From: Gammaproteobacteria bacterium
GTDB taxonomy: Bacteria > Gemmatimonadota > Gemmatimonadetes > Longimicrobiales > Gaopeijiaceae
DNA length: 64,000 bases
Reading direction: 5' to 3'
Assembly (NCBI GenBank): GCA_028821195.1
Contig: JAPPHB010000132.1
Coordinates: forward strand, 37,508 to 101,507
The position numbers were made by a program, and so were the translations under genes. Positions 25,193 to 34,140 of the stretch are shown piece after piece. The stretch's first letter is position 1; every line of letters begins with the position of its first letter. The notes under the pieces are model-generated. The model was not told where the DNA came from. It worked only from the letters and a program-made list of their open reading frames with translations, and ran no database searches.

Positions 25193-26341
25193 ATGAGGGT
25201 TTGCGTACTGCGGGAGAGCCGCGCGGGAGAGCGCCGGGTGGCGCTGGTTCCCGCTGAAGTCGCCGCGTTGGCGAAGGTGGGCATCCAGGTCGCGGTGGAG
25301 TCCGGTGCGGGAGAGGAGGCCTCCTTCCTCGACGATGCCTTCCGCGAGGCGGGCGCATCGGTGTGCGAGAGTGCCGCCCAGGCGCTCGAAGGCAGCGACG
25401 TGGTCGTGAAGATCAACCCGCCTTCCATCGGCGCCAACGGAAGCGCCGACGAAGTCGCCGCCCTCCCCGAAGGCATCGTGCTCATCTCCTTCGTCTCTCC
25501 TGTAGCGAACCTGGAGCTCGTACGCCGGCTGGCGGATGCCCGCGTGACGACGCTGGCCATGGACCAGGTGCCCCGCATCACGCGGGCTCAGAAGATGGAT
25601 GCCCTCTCCTCCCAGGCCACGGTGGCCGGCTATCGCGCTTCGCTGCTCGCGGCGACCCACCTGGGCAAGTTCCTGCCCATGTTCATGACCGCGGCAGGCA
25701 CCATACCCCCCGGCAAGGTCCTGATTCTCGGCGCCGGCGTGGCCGGCCTTCAGGCAATCGCGACCGCTCGCCGCCTGGGCGCCGTGGTCGAAGCCTTCGA
25801 CATCCGCCCCGCGGTCAAGGAACAGGTCGAGAGCCTGGGCGCCAAATTCCTGGAGGCCGAGCTGGACGAGTCCGCCGAGGACGAGGGCGGCTACGCACGC
25901 GCGCTGTCGGAGGAAAAGCACCAGCAGGAGCTCGAGCTGATCGGCGGCCGGCTGCCGGACATGGACGCGGTCATCACCACCGCCAACATCCCCGGTGCGC
26001 GGGCGCCGGTGCTCATCACCTCGGCCATGGTTGCGACCATGCGTCCCGGATCGGTCATCATCGATCTCGCGGGCGAATCCGGCGGCAACTGCGAGTTGAG
26101 CGAGCACGGAACGGTGGTGGTCCACGACGGGGTGATCATCGCCGCCCCGGACAACCTTCCCAGCGAACTGCCCACGCACGCCAGCCAGATGTATGCGCGC
26201 AACGTGACCTCCTTTCTCCACGACATCGTCGAGGACGGGGAACTCAAGCTCGACTTCGACGACGAGGTGGTCTCCGGTTCGTGCGTGACGCACGACGGCG
26301 AGGTCGTGCACGCCCGCGCTCTGGAGCGTATGTCGAATTGA
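25193..26341 (+). CDS. pntAA: NAD(P) transhydrogenase subunit alpha, part 1 (NAD-binding)
   Basis: This 382-residue soluble dI component starts MRVCVLRESRAGERRVALVP. It contains TLAMDQVPRITRAQKMDALS, the NAD-binding Rossmann motif ILGAGVAGLQAIATARRLGA, and DMDAVITTANIPGARAPVLI. It binds NAD(H) and exchanges hydride with the NADP-binding domain of PntB. The ATG at 25193 follows a GGAGAGGCGG ribosome-binding site; the track start at 25106 lies in the leader. The subunit is split from its membrane part, as in Rhodospirillum and many other bacteria; pntAB follows after 21 nt. Confidence 0.95.
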   Translation: MRVCVLRESRAGERRVALVPAEVAALAKVGIQVAVESGAGEEASFLDDAFREAGASVCESAAQALEGSDVVVKINPPSIGANGSADEVAALPEGIVLISFVSPVANLELVRRLADARVTTLAMDQVPRITRAQKMDALSSQATVAGYRASLLAATHLGKFLPMFMTAAGTIPPGKVLILGAGVAGLQAIATARRLGAVVEAFDIRPAVKEQVESLGAKFLEAELDESAEDEGGYARALSEEKHQQELELIGGRLPDMDAVITTANIPGARAPVLITSAMVATMRPGSVIIDLAGESGGNCELSEHGTVVVHDGVIIAAPDNLPSELPTHASQMYARNVTSFLHDIVEDGELKLDFDDEVVSGSCVTHDGEVVHARALERMSN

Positions 26342-26362
26342 CCCCAACCCAGCGGAGAACCC

Positions 26363-26650
26363 ATGGGTGAGTTGATGATCGGTCTCTATGTGTTCGTTCT
26401 GGCCGTGATGGTCGGATTCGAAGTCATCACCAAGGTGCCCCCGACGCTGCACACGCCGCTCATGTCGGGAGCCAACGCGATCTCCGGCATCGCCGTCATC
26501 GGCGCACTGGTGGTGGCCGCCCAGGCGGGCGAAACCACCGGGCAGGTGCTCGGCGTGGCGGCGATCGTCATGGCGATGGTCAACGTGGTCGGCGGCTTCA
26601 TGGTCACCGACCGCATGCTCGAGATGTTCAAGCCCGGTCAGAAGAAGTAG
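26363..26650 (+). CDS. pntAB: NAD(P) transhydrogenase subunit alpha, part 2 (membrane)
   Basis: This 95-residue membrane protein has three to four helices. It includes the family signature VITKVPPTLHTPLMSGANAI, then GIAVIGALVVAA and NVVGGFMVTDRMLEMF. It forms half of the proton channel (dII) with PntB. The position between pntAA and pntB and the length match the three-gene form of the enzyme. Confidence 0.95.
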   Translation: MGELMIGLYVFVLAVMVGFEVITKVPPTLHTPLMSGANAISGIAVIGALVVAAQAGETTGQVLGVAAIVMAMVNVVGGFMVTDRMLEMFKPGQKK

Positions 26651-26735
26651 CGTCGGGCGCTGACCGCCCGGGCGGGTCCTGCGCGCCCGCCACCCGGCAA
26701 ACTCCCATGCATACCCGGATTTCCGAGGAGTCACG

Positions 26736-28121
26736 GTGAACCCCGATACCCTGCTGCAACTCGTCTACCTTCTTTCCGCGACCCTCTTCGTGTTCGGGCT
26801 CAAGCGGCTGGGCTCGCCCGCCACCGCCCGGCAGGGCAACCGCATGGCCGCACTCGCCATGCTCATCGCCATCGTCGCGACCCTGGTCGAGCAGGAGATC
26901 CTCAACTGGCAGCTCATTGCCCTCGGGATCATCCTGGGATCGCTCGCGGGTGCAATCGCGGCGCGCACGGTCAGGATGACCGACATGCCGCAAATGGTGG
27001 GGATCTTCAACGGGCTCGGCGGCGGGGCCTCCGGAGTCGTGGCGGCGGCCGAGTTCTTCCGGCTGGGCGGGGGGGACCTCGGCGTGGAGGCGGGGGTCAC
27101 CATTCTCCTGTCCACCCTGATCGGAACGGTGACGCTCTCGGGCAGCTTCATCGCCTTCGGCAAGCTGCAGCGCTTCATTTCCGGGGCGCCGCTCACGTTC
27201 CCCTTCTCGAGGACCCTGAACGCCGTACTCTTTGTCGCGATTCTGGTCATCGCCGCGATGCAGGTGACGGGTGGGGCGACGGTGACGATGTATCTGGTGC
27301 TCACCGGGCTCGCCCTCGTGCTGGGGATCCTGCTGGTCAGCCCCATTGGCGGGGCCGACATGCCGGTCGTGATCTCGCTCCTGAACTCGTACTCGGGCCT
27401 GGCGGCGTCGGCGGCCGGATTCGTGCTCGGCAACATGATCCTGATCATCTCGGGGGCGCTGGTGGGCGCCGCCGGGTTGATCCTCACCAACCTCATGTGC
27501 AAGGCGATGAACCGGTCGCTGGCCAACGTCGCCTTCGGCGCCTTCGGCGCGGCCGATTCGACCGGCGGCAGAATCACTCCCGGAGAAGGGAAGACCGTAC
27601 GGGACGTGGACGCCGAACAGGCAGCCATGGTGCTCGCGTACGCCCAGTCGGTGATCGTCGTTCCCGGCTACGGCCTCGCGGTGGCTCAGGCGCAGCACGA
27701 CATCCGCAAGCTTTCGGACCTGCTTCAGGAACGCGGCGTCACCGTCAAGTTTGCCATTCATCCGGTGGCGGGGCGCATGCCCGGGCACATGAACGTGCTG
27801 CTTGCGGAAGCCGACGTGCCCTACACCCAGCTCTTCGACCTGGACGAGATCAACGACGAATTCAGCACCACCGACGTGGCCCTGATCGTGGGAGCCAACG
27901 ACGTGGTGAATCCCGACGCTCGTGATCCCTCCTCCGTGATCGCCGGCATGCCCATTCTCGACGTCGATCGGGCGCGCAACGTCATCGTCATGAAGAGGAG
28001 TCTCAGCCCGGGCTTCGCCGGGATCGACAACCCGCTCTTCTATCTCGACCGGACGATGATGTTCTTCGGCGACGCCAAGGGTTCGATGGTGGACCTGGTC
28101 CGCGAGACCAAGGAGGTCTGA
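26736..28121 (+). CDS. pntB: NAD(P) transhydrogenase subunit beta
   Basis: This 461-residue protein has about nine membrane helices (residues ~5-260), including GLGGGASGVVAAAEF and ISLLNSYSGLAASAAGFVLGN. A soluble NADP-binding dIII domain follows, with VPGYGLAVAQAQHDIRKL, HPVAGRMPGHMNVLLAEA, VGANDVVNPDAR and KRSLSPGFAGIDNPLF. It couples proton flow to NADPH formation. The GTG start is 85 nt after pntAB. The complex supplies NADPH for biosynthesis. Confidence 0.96.
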   Translation: MNPDTLLQLVYLLSATLFVFGLKRLGSPATARQGNRMAALAMLIAIVATLVEQEILNWQLIALGIILGSLAGAIAARTVRMTDMPQMVGIFNGLGGGASGVVAAAEFFRLGGGDLGVEAGVTILLSTLIGTVTLSGSFIAFGKLQRFISGAPLTFPFSRTLNAVLFVAILVIAAMQVTGGATVTMYLVLTGLALVLGILLVSPIGGADMPVVISLLNSYSGLAASAAGFVLGNMILIISGALVGAAGLILTNLMCKAMNRSLANVAFGAFGAADSTGGRITPGEGKTVRDVDAEQAAMVLAYAQSVIVVPGYGLAVAQAQHDIRKLSDLLQERGVTVKFAIHPVAGRMPGHMNVLLAEADVPYTQLFDLDEINDEFSTTDVALIVGANDVVNPDARDPSSVIAGMPILDVDRARNVIVMKRSLSPGFAGIDNPLFYLDRTMMFFGDAKGSMVDLVRETKEV

Positions 28122-28231
28122 CGCACGCGGGTTGCCGCTCGTCCGGCACGACTTCTGCAGGGAGGTTTCCCGGAGCCCTCCCGGGACGATCCCCGGCGGG
28201 GCACCGGTCCCTGATGCGCGGAGGTGTGAAG

Positions 28232-28963
28232 ATGCGCGGCATGCGTTTCGTTCTGGTGCAGCTCGCGGCGGTCCTCGCCCTGACCGGGCACCTGCGCGCG
28301 CAGGTGTTCGAAGAGCCCGCCCCGCAATGGTTCCTGGGCCTCGGCGGAATCATCAGCGAGCCGCAGGGAGCGTTCGCCGAGGCCGTGGGGACGGCGCCGG
28401 GCCTGGGTGTCAACGTCCGCTACAACCCGTCCGGAGGGGCGGGATTCGGCCTGCGCGCCGATTTCGGCTTCATCCGCTACGGGTCCAATACCCAGCCCGC
28501 CTGCTTCAGCGTGACCGTGGGGTGCCGGATCCAGCTGGACGTGGTGACGGCGAACGACATCCTGCTGTTCAGTCTCGGCCCGGAGTGGGTATTGCCGGGC
28601 GGACCGGCGAGGCCCTACGTGGCGGGCAATGTCGGGCTCGCCCATTTCTACACGCACTCGTACCTGAAGGGCGTGGACGAGCACGACGAGGACGGCTTCG
28701 GCGAGACGACCAACTTCAAGGATACCTCGCTGGCCTGGCGCGCGGGCGGGGGAATCCTCCTGAGGCTGGTCCGCGGAGAGGTCTTCCTGGATCTGGACAT
28801 GGCGGCCTTCTACCATCGCAACGGGGTAGCCGAGTACCTGACCGAGGTCGATATCGAGGACCTCCCCGGAGGGGGCATCGACATGTTCCCGCGGCTGGGC
28901 GAGACCAACTTCCTCTCGTTCCGCCTGGGTCTCTCGTTAGGTCTGAGCAACCCGGCTCCGTAG
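28232..28963 (+). CDS. Outer-membrane beta-barrel family protein
   Basis: This protein of about 243 residues has a signal peptide (MRFVLVQLAAVLALTGHLRAQ). Alternating hydrophobic/polar strands rich in Gly, Phe and Tyr follow (FGLRADFGFIRYGSN, LFSLGPEWVLPG, RPYVAGNVGLAHFYTHSY, FLSFRLGLSLGLSN). The last strand ends near the C-terminus, as in OmpA/OprF-type barrels of 8 strands. Two cysteines (QPACFSVTVGCRI) may form a loop disulfide. The ATG at 28232 is 7 nt after GGAGG and is preferred over 28214. Function is unknown. Confidence 0.8.
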   Translation: MRGMRFVLVQLAAVLALTGHLRAQVFEEPAPQWFLGLGGIISEPQGAFAEAVGTAPGLGVNVRYNPSGGAGFGLRADFGFIRYGSNTQPACFSVTVGCRIQLDVVTANDILLFSLGPEWVLPGGPARPYVAGNVGLAHFYTHSYLKGVDEHDEDGFGETTNFKDTSLAWRAGGGILLRLVRGEVFLDLDMAAFYHRNGVAEYLTEVDIEDLPGGGIDMFPRLGETNFLSFRLGLSLGLSNPAP

Positions 28964-29031
28964 CGGCATGTAGTCAAGTCTTCCCATTCCGCCATGGGGA
29001 CGCCCCCGCAACGTCGCCACCTTTCTCCTGC

Positions 29032-29048
29032 GCGGGGAAAGGCCCCGC
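29032..29048. repeat. Small GC hairpin in the comM leader
   Basis: GCGGGG-AAAGG-CCCCGC forms a 6-bp stem with a 5-nt loop, 36 nt before the comM ATG. It lacks a following T-run, so it is not a typical terminator. The rest of the 121-bp gap shows nothing else I can name. Confidence 0.3.
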
Positions 29049-29084
29049 CGTCCGGCACCACGTCAGGCATGGCAGCGGGGGGCG

Positions 29085-30638
29085 ATGTTCACTCAGGTCC
29101 GTTCGGCCGCCCTGAGCGGAGTCGACAGCTTTCCGGTCAGCGTCGAGGCGAGCCTCACGTCCGGCCTCCCGTCGTTTTCGATCGTCGGTCTGCCGGCAGG
29201 CGCCGTGCGCGAAGGCCGCGAACGGGTGACCGCCGCGCTCGCCAGCGTGGAATTCCCGATCCCGCATCGCCGGGTCACGATCAACCTGGCCCCGGCCGAC
29301 GTGCCCAAGACCGGCAGCGCCTTCGACCTCCCCATCGCGATCGCGCTTCTGATCGTGGCCGGCCACCTGCGGGCCGAGGAAGCCGACGGCCTCGTGTTCG
29401 TCGGCGAACTGGGGCTCGACGGCGAGTTGCGCCCGGTGCGCGGAGCGCTCTCCATCGCAAACGGCTGCCGAGGAATGCAGGGCCTGGTGCTTCCTTCCAC
29501 GAACGCGCGCGAAGCGGCGGTGGCGGGGGCGGTGGAGGTGATCGGGGCGTCTTGCCTGCCGGAAGTGATCCGGCATCTGACCGGGAGCGACCCGATCAGC
29601 CCGGCCACCGTGGACGGCGTCGCTCTTCTGGGCGGTGGCGGCGGGGACGCGCCGGACCTGGCCGACGTCCGGGGTCAGGCCCATGCCAAGCGCGCGCTTG
29701 TGGTGGCGGCCGCGGGAGGGCACAATCTGCTCCTGACCGGGCCGCCCGGAGCGGGCAAGACCATGCTCGCGCGGCGCCTGCCGGGAATCCTCCCGCCCCT
29801 CGAGCTGCAGGAGGCAGTGGAGACGACGAAAGTGCATTCCGTGGCCGGACGCCTGCCCCCCGGAGAGGCGCTCGTGACGCGCCGCCCGTTCCGTGCCCCC
29901 CACCACACCATCAGCGACGCGGGACTCGTCGGCGGCGGGCGCGTGCCGCGACCCGGCGAAGTCAGCCTCGCGCATCAGGGGGTTCTCTTTCTCGATGAGC
30001 TTCCGGAGTTCCGCCGGAACGTGCTCGAAGCCCTGCGGCAACCACTGGAGGACGAAGCCGTTACGATCTCGCGTGCCGGTCAGGCGGTGACCTATCCCTG
30101 CCGCTTCACCCTGGTCGCCGCGATGAACCCCTGTCCGTGCGGGTTCCACGGTGATGGATCGGGACGCTGTTCCTGCACCGAGGCCACGATCCGCCGCTAT
30201 CGCAACCGGGTGTCCGGGCCGTTGCTGGATCGCGTCGACCTCCATGTGCACATCCCGGCCGTGCCGATCGAGGAACTCCATGGGCGCACCGCCGGGATGA
30301 CGAGCCTGGAGTCACGTGCGCAGGTCGCGGGCGCCCTGCGCCGTCAACAGCAGCGCGGGAGCCGGAACGGGACCGCTCGCTTCAACGGCCGCCTCGGATC
30401 CAGGGAGATGCGACGGTGGTGCTTACCGGGGTCGGAGGGTCGCCGGCTGCTGCGCGGTGCCGTGCGCAGCCTGGGTCTCTCGGCACGTGGCCATCACCGG
30501 ATTCTGCGCGTGGCTCGCACCATCGCCGACCTGTGCGAGAGCGAGCGCGTAGGTGCTTCACACGTGGCGGAGGCCATCCAGTACCGAAGCCCCGCCGATC
30601 GGTCAGGGGCGTCGGGAGGGATCGATCGGCACGGCTGA
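29085..30638 (+). CDS. comM: YifB/ComM family Mg-chelatase-like AAA+ ATPase
   Basis: This 517-residue protein has an N-terminal Lon-protease-like fold (VRSAALSGVDSFPVSVEASL ... GLPSFSIVGLP) and the AAA+ Mg-chelatase domain with Walker A GPPGAGKT (~residue 220). Walker B is LFLDELPEF, and a zinc-type cysteine patch follows (NPCPCGFHGDGSGRCSC). The C-terminal Mg-chelatase domain ends LRVARTIADLCESERVGASH. ComM is a hexameric branch-migration helicase used in natural transformation. A purine-rich GGGGGG ribosome site precedes the ATG. It is convergent with the kinase gene at 30683. Confidence 0.95.
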   Translation: MFTQVRSAALSGVDSFPVSVEASLTSGLPSFSIVGLPAGAVREGRERVTAALASVEFPIPHRRVTINLAPADVPKTGSAFDLPIAIALLIVAGHLRAEEADGLVFVGELGLDGELRPVRGALSIANGCRGMQGLVLPSTNAREAAVAGAVEVIGASCLPEVIRHLTGSDPISPATVDGVALLGGGGGDAPDLADVRGQAHAKRALVVAAAGGHNLLLTGPPGAGKTMLARRLPGILPPLELQEAVETTKVHSVAGRLPPGEALVTRRPFRAPHHTISDAGLVGGGRVPRPGEVSLAHQGVLFLDELPEFRRNVLEALRQPLEDEAVTISRAGQAVTYPCRFTLVAAMNPCPCGFHGDGSGRCSCTEATIRRYRNRVSGPLLDRVDLHVHIPAVPIEELHGRTAGMTSLESRAQVAGALRRQQQRGSRNGTARFNGRLGSREMRRWCLPGSEGRRLLRGAVRSLGLSARGHHRILRVARTIADLCESERVGASHVAEAIQYRSPADRSGASGGIDRHG

Positions 30639-30682
30639 GGGGTTCACCGGCCGCCGGACGCCGGGAGTCCGCAGACGGGTGC

Positions 30683-32926
30683 CTATTTCCCCTTCACCCG
30701 CGGGAGGATGATGGTGAACTCCGTGAATTCGCCCTCCTCGGTCTCCACGGCGAGCTGCCCTTCGTGCTCGCGCACGATCTCGTGCGAGATGGACAGCCCC
30801 AGGCCGGTGCCCTGGGTGCCGGACTTGGTGGTGAAGAAGGGGTCGAAGATCTTGCGCACGACGCTCTCGGGCATGCCGGTGCCGTTGTCGCGCACCTTGA
30901 TGCACACGGTGTCGCCCCGTCCCTCGGTGAACACGAGCAGGGTGGGGGAGTACCCGCGGCCTTCCGTCTTGCCGCGCATCTGGGTGGCCTGGCAGGCGTT
31001 GGTGACGATGTTCAGGATCACCCGGCTGAGGTCGCGGGCGATGCCGTCGACGCGGCCTGCCTCGGGGTCGAGTTCGCGGGTGATGGTGACGTTGAAGGTG
31101 GCATCGGTGCCGCGCATCCCGTGGTAGGCGAGCTTGGTGTATTCCTCCACCAGCAGGTTGATGTCGATGGATTCGATCTGGCCGGCCTCGTCGCGGGAGT
31201 GGGCCAGCATGCCGTCGACGATGCGGTTCGCCCGGTCGCCGTGCTCCTTGACCTTGGAGATGTTGAGCTGGAGGTCGCCCAGGATTTCGTCCACGATTTC
31301 GGTCAGCTCTTCGTCACCGGCGGCGGCGAGCGGTCCCGCGCCGTCACCGTTGCCGCTCTCTCCCTCCATCCCGAGTTCCTCCCGCAACTCGTCGATCAAC
31401 TCGACGGAAAGCGCAGCGAAGTTGTTCACAAAGTTGAGCGGGTTGCGGATCTCGTGCGCCACGCCCGCCGTCAGGGCACCGAGCGACGCCAGCTTCTCCT
31501 GGGTGATGACCTGTTCCTGGGTGCGCCGCAGCTCGTCGAGCGTGCTCTCAAGCTCCGCGTTCTTGTCCTGGACCTCGGTGGCAAGCGCTTCCACCAGGTT
31601 CAGGCGCTGAACTTCGATGGCGTGCTGGCGGAACACCTCGAGGGCGCCCGCCATGTCGGTGACCTCGTCGTTGCCGGCAATCTCCAGCTTCGCTTCCAGT
31701 TCGCCCCGTGACATGCGGCGCATCACATCGGAGAGGTGGCGCAGTCGGACCAGCAGGCGCTCTCCGAAGAACTTCCAGCCTCCGAAGACGGCCGCCAGCA
31801 CAGCCAGGACGTTGACCGCAAGGATCGTCCACCAGCCGATCTGCAGGAGAGTGGCCGACCGGTCCGCCGCCTCCTGGGTCGAGATCTCCGCGTTCTCCAC
31901 CAGTGGCTGAACGAGCGCGTTCAGGTCATTGGTGGTCGTTTCGTTGAGGGCCAGGTACTCCTCGGACTCGGCCAGCTCGGCCAGCTCGAGGGTGCGAATG
32001 GTAAAAATTCCGTTCGCGGCCGAGTAGAGATCCCCGAGAGCCTGGAACGAGGGTCGAAACAGGGCGGCGGTCTCGGGGTTCAGCTCGTCCAGCGCGGCCT
32101 CGAGGCCGCTCATCGCCGCCGTCACCCGCTCCCGGTTGGTCTGGAGCAGGCCCGGATCGTCCTGCGTGAGCCCGCGCTGAATGAGGAGTGAAACCTCGTT
32201 CTGTGTCGACTGGTATTCGAGCAACCCGCGGTAGTGGTCCAGTTCGGTTGGTGCGTTCCTGGCGGAAACGGGCGCGGGCTGGTCGGTGAGTTCCCGCAAA
32301 CCCGTTGCCATGAAGAACTCCTGATCGTCGATCTCGGCGACCAGCAGGAGTTCGGCTCCCAGCGTCACCTCCTGTACTTCGCGTTCGAGGTCGCTCACCT
32401 GGGCCCGATAGTTCATCCGCCGAGACACCGATTCGCGGATGAGATCGATGCTCTCGACAAGGGTCGACGCCAGCCGAACCACCGAATCCTGCAGTTCTCC
32501 CTCGATGCCGGCTCCCGTCATCTCACCGAGCCGGGTCAGCAGGAATTCCTCCTCGCGCATGACATCGCCTTCGACCAGTGCCAGGTCCTCCGGCGTATCC
32601 GCCGCGATCAGCCTGGGCGATGCGCGCACCAGCTCCGAACTGCTGCGCGCCACGTCGAAGGCGGCGATCATCCCCGGCATATAGGTGCCGGTCACTTCCC
32701 GCTGGCTCGCGTTGACGATCGTCATGAGGCCCAGCGCCAGCAAGCTGGCCACCAGCGTCAGGGACACGCCCCCGCCCAGCCCCACCCAGATCTGGCTCGC
32801 GATCCCGAAGCGGTTCCCGGTGGCTTCGCGGAGCTTCGCGCCCCATCCGGACGGCAGCTTCGCCAGAACCCACTCGAAGGTGGAGTGGATTCTTGAGTCC
32901 AGGCCCTCCTGAACCGGAGGAGTCAT
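30683..32926 (-). CDS. Membrane sensor histidine kinase of the partner-switching locus
   Basis: The kinase of about 747 residues has one helix at ~50-72 and a large helical extracytoplasmic domain (~75-355), like the four-helix ligand domains of chemoreceptors. A second helix (~360-387), HAMP and a coiled coil (~430-475) follow. HisKA carries HEIRNPLNFVNNFAALSVEL (H491), with a Gly/Glu-rich insert between its helices, and the HATPase shows NIVTNACQA, DNGTGMP and GTGLGLSISHEI. The track start at 33358 lies in the neighbouring gene. The ATG at 32926 overlaps the binding-protein stop (ATGA). With that binding protein and the phosphatase regulator it forms one transcript. Confidence 0.92.
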   Translation of the reverse strand: MTPPVQEGLDSRIHSTFEWVLAKLPSGWGAKLREATGNRFGIASQIWVGLGGGVSLTLVASLLALGLMTIVNASQREVTGTYMPGMIAAFDVARSSSELVRASPRLIAADTPEDLALVEGDVMREEEFLLTRLGEMTGAGIEGELQDSVVRLASTLVESIDLIRESVSRRMNYRAQVSDLEREVQEVTLGAELLLVAEIDDQEFFMATGLRELTDQPAPVSARNAPTELDHYRGLLEYQSTQNEVSLLIQRGLTQDDPGLLQTNRERVTAAMSGLEAALDELNPETAALFRPSFQALGDLYSAANGIFTIRTLELAELAESEEYLALNETTTNDLNALVQPLVENAEISTQEAADRSATLLQIGWWTILAVNVLAVLAAVFGGWKFFGERLLVRLRHLSDVMRRMSRGELEAKLEIAGNDEVTDMAGALEVFRQHAIEVQRLNLVEALATEVQDKNAELESTLDELRRTQEQVITQEKLASLGALTAGVAHEIRNPLNFVNNFAALSVELIDELREELGMEGESGNGDGAGPLAAAGDEELTEIVDEILGDLQLNISKVKEHGDRANRIVDGMLAHSRDEAGQIESIDINLLVEEYTKLAYHGMRGTDATFNVTITRELDPEAGRVDGIARDLSRVILNIVTNACQATQMRGKTEGRGYSPTLLVFTEGRGDTVCIKVRDNGTGMPESVVRKIFDPFFTTKSGTQGTGLGLSISHEIVREHEGQLAVETEEGEFTEFTIILPRVKGK

Positions 32927-34140
32927 CGCGAGAGCCGCTCCATGGCGCGGAAACGGCCAGCCTGGATCCGGGTCAGAAACACGCGGTCCGAGCCCTGGTT
33001 GTCGCGCACCCCGTACTCCACCTCGAACCCGCCCAGATCGATGAGCCCTGCTTCCCGAAGCGTCGCGAGGAAGCCCTCCCGGGTCGGTTCCGGGCCCGTC
33101 CGGTCCAGCCCTTCGGCGATCAGGAGTCCGGCCAGGTAGCCTTCGAGCGAGACGAAGCCGGGACTCGCATCCGGGTCCACCACTTCCAGCGCCTGGTGGT
33201 AGCGGGCAACCACGGGAACGGAGGTGTCCTGGGGGAAGGGGACTACCTGGGTGACCACGACACCCTCGCCCGCTGCGCCCAGTTCGTTCAGCAGCGCGTT
33301 GCTGCCGACGAACGAGATGTTCACGAAGATGGCGTTCACGCCGATGCGGCGCGCCCACCTGATGAACGTGGCCGCGGGTTGATAGGCGCCGATGATGATC
33401 ACGGCCTGGGGGTTGCCTTCCCGAATATCGAGAAGAGCCCGCTTCACCGCGGTGGTGTTGCGGACGTACGCTCCCTCGGCCACCAGCAGCATGTCGCGCC
33501 TTCCCAGGGCCCGGCGCATGCCGGTCAGCCCGGCGTTGCCGTAGTTGTCGTCCTGGTACAGGACCGCGAAGCGCGTAAAGCCGAGGTCCGTCGTCAGGCG
33601 CTCGACCATCTCCTCGGTTTCCTGAAAGTAGGATGCGCGCAGGTTGACGACGAAGTCGCGATTCTCACGCAGGAATTCCGCGCCCGTGAACGGCCCGATG
33701 TAAGGGACGCCGGCGGCGCTCGCGACCGGTTCCGCTGCGGTGGAGGTGGGAGTTCCCACCGCGCCCACCAGTCCGAACACGCCCTCGGCGATAAGCGCGT
33801 GCGTGTTGTCGGAAGCGGCTTCGGGTTCGTATCCGTCGTCCCGCGAACGAAGCCGAAGCATCCGTCCCTGGACACCCCCACGCCGGTTGGCTTCCTCGAA
33901 CGCCGCGAGAATCCCGAGCCTCATGTTGGATCCAAGCTCGCTCGTGGGGCCGGTGAAGGCGGCCGACTGCCCGAACACGATCGAATCCGCAAAGACGCCC
34001 TCCGCCTCCGACTGGGCCGCCAGCGGCGAGCCCGCGAGAGCGCCGACCACGATTCCCAGAAAGACTGCGGTGGCAGCGTGGCGAGGCGTCAGGGCAAGGG
34101 TCGCGGGCCTTGCGCCCCGGCACCCCGTCCCGCGTCTCAT
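32923..34140 (-). CDS. Exported branched-chain-amino-acid-type ligand-binding protein
   Basis: This 405-residue protein has a signal peptide (AVFLGIVVGALAGSPLAAQ) and a type I periplasmic binding fold of the Peripla_BP_6/LivJ kind. It opens IVFGQSAAFTGPTSELGSNM, and continues with GGVQGRMLRLRSRDDGYEP, GLVGAVGTPTSTAAEPVAS and VLYQDDNYGNAGLTGMR. No LivHMGF transporter genes are near. It is instead locked by 1- and 4-base overlaps between a phosphatase response regulator and a histidine kinase. A role as the kinase's ligand receptor, not as a transporter part, is my inference. Ligand unknown. Confidence 0.9.
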   Translation of the reverse strand: MRRGTGCRGARPATLALTPRHAATAVFLGIVVGALAGSPLAAQSEAEGVFADSIVFGQSAAFTGPTSELGSNMRLGILAAFEEANRRGGVQGRMLRLRSRDDGYEPEAASDNTHALIAEGVFGLVGAVGTPTSTAAEPVASAAGVPYIGPFTGAEFLRENRDFVVNLRASYFQETEEMVERLTTDLGFTRFAVLYQDDNYGNAGLTGMRRALGRRDMLLVAEGAYVRNTTAVKRALLDIREGNPQAVIIIGAYQPAATFIRWARRIGVNAIFVNISFVGSNALLNELGAAGEGVVVTQVVPFPQDTSVPVVARYHQALEVVDPDASPGFVSLEGYLAGLLIAEGLDRTGPEPTREGFLATLREAGLIDLGGFEVEYGVRDNQGSDRVFLTRIQAGRFRAMERLSR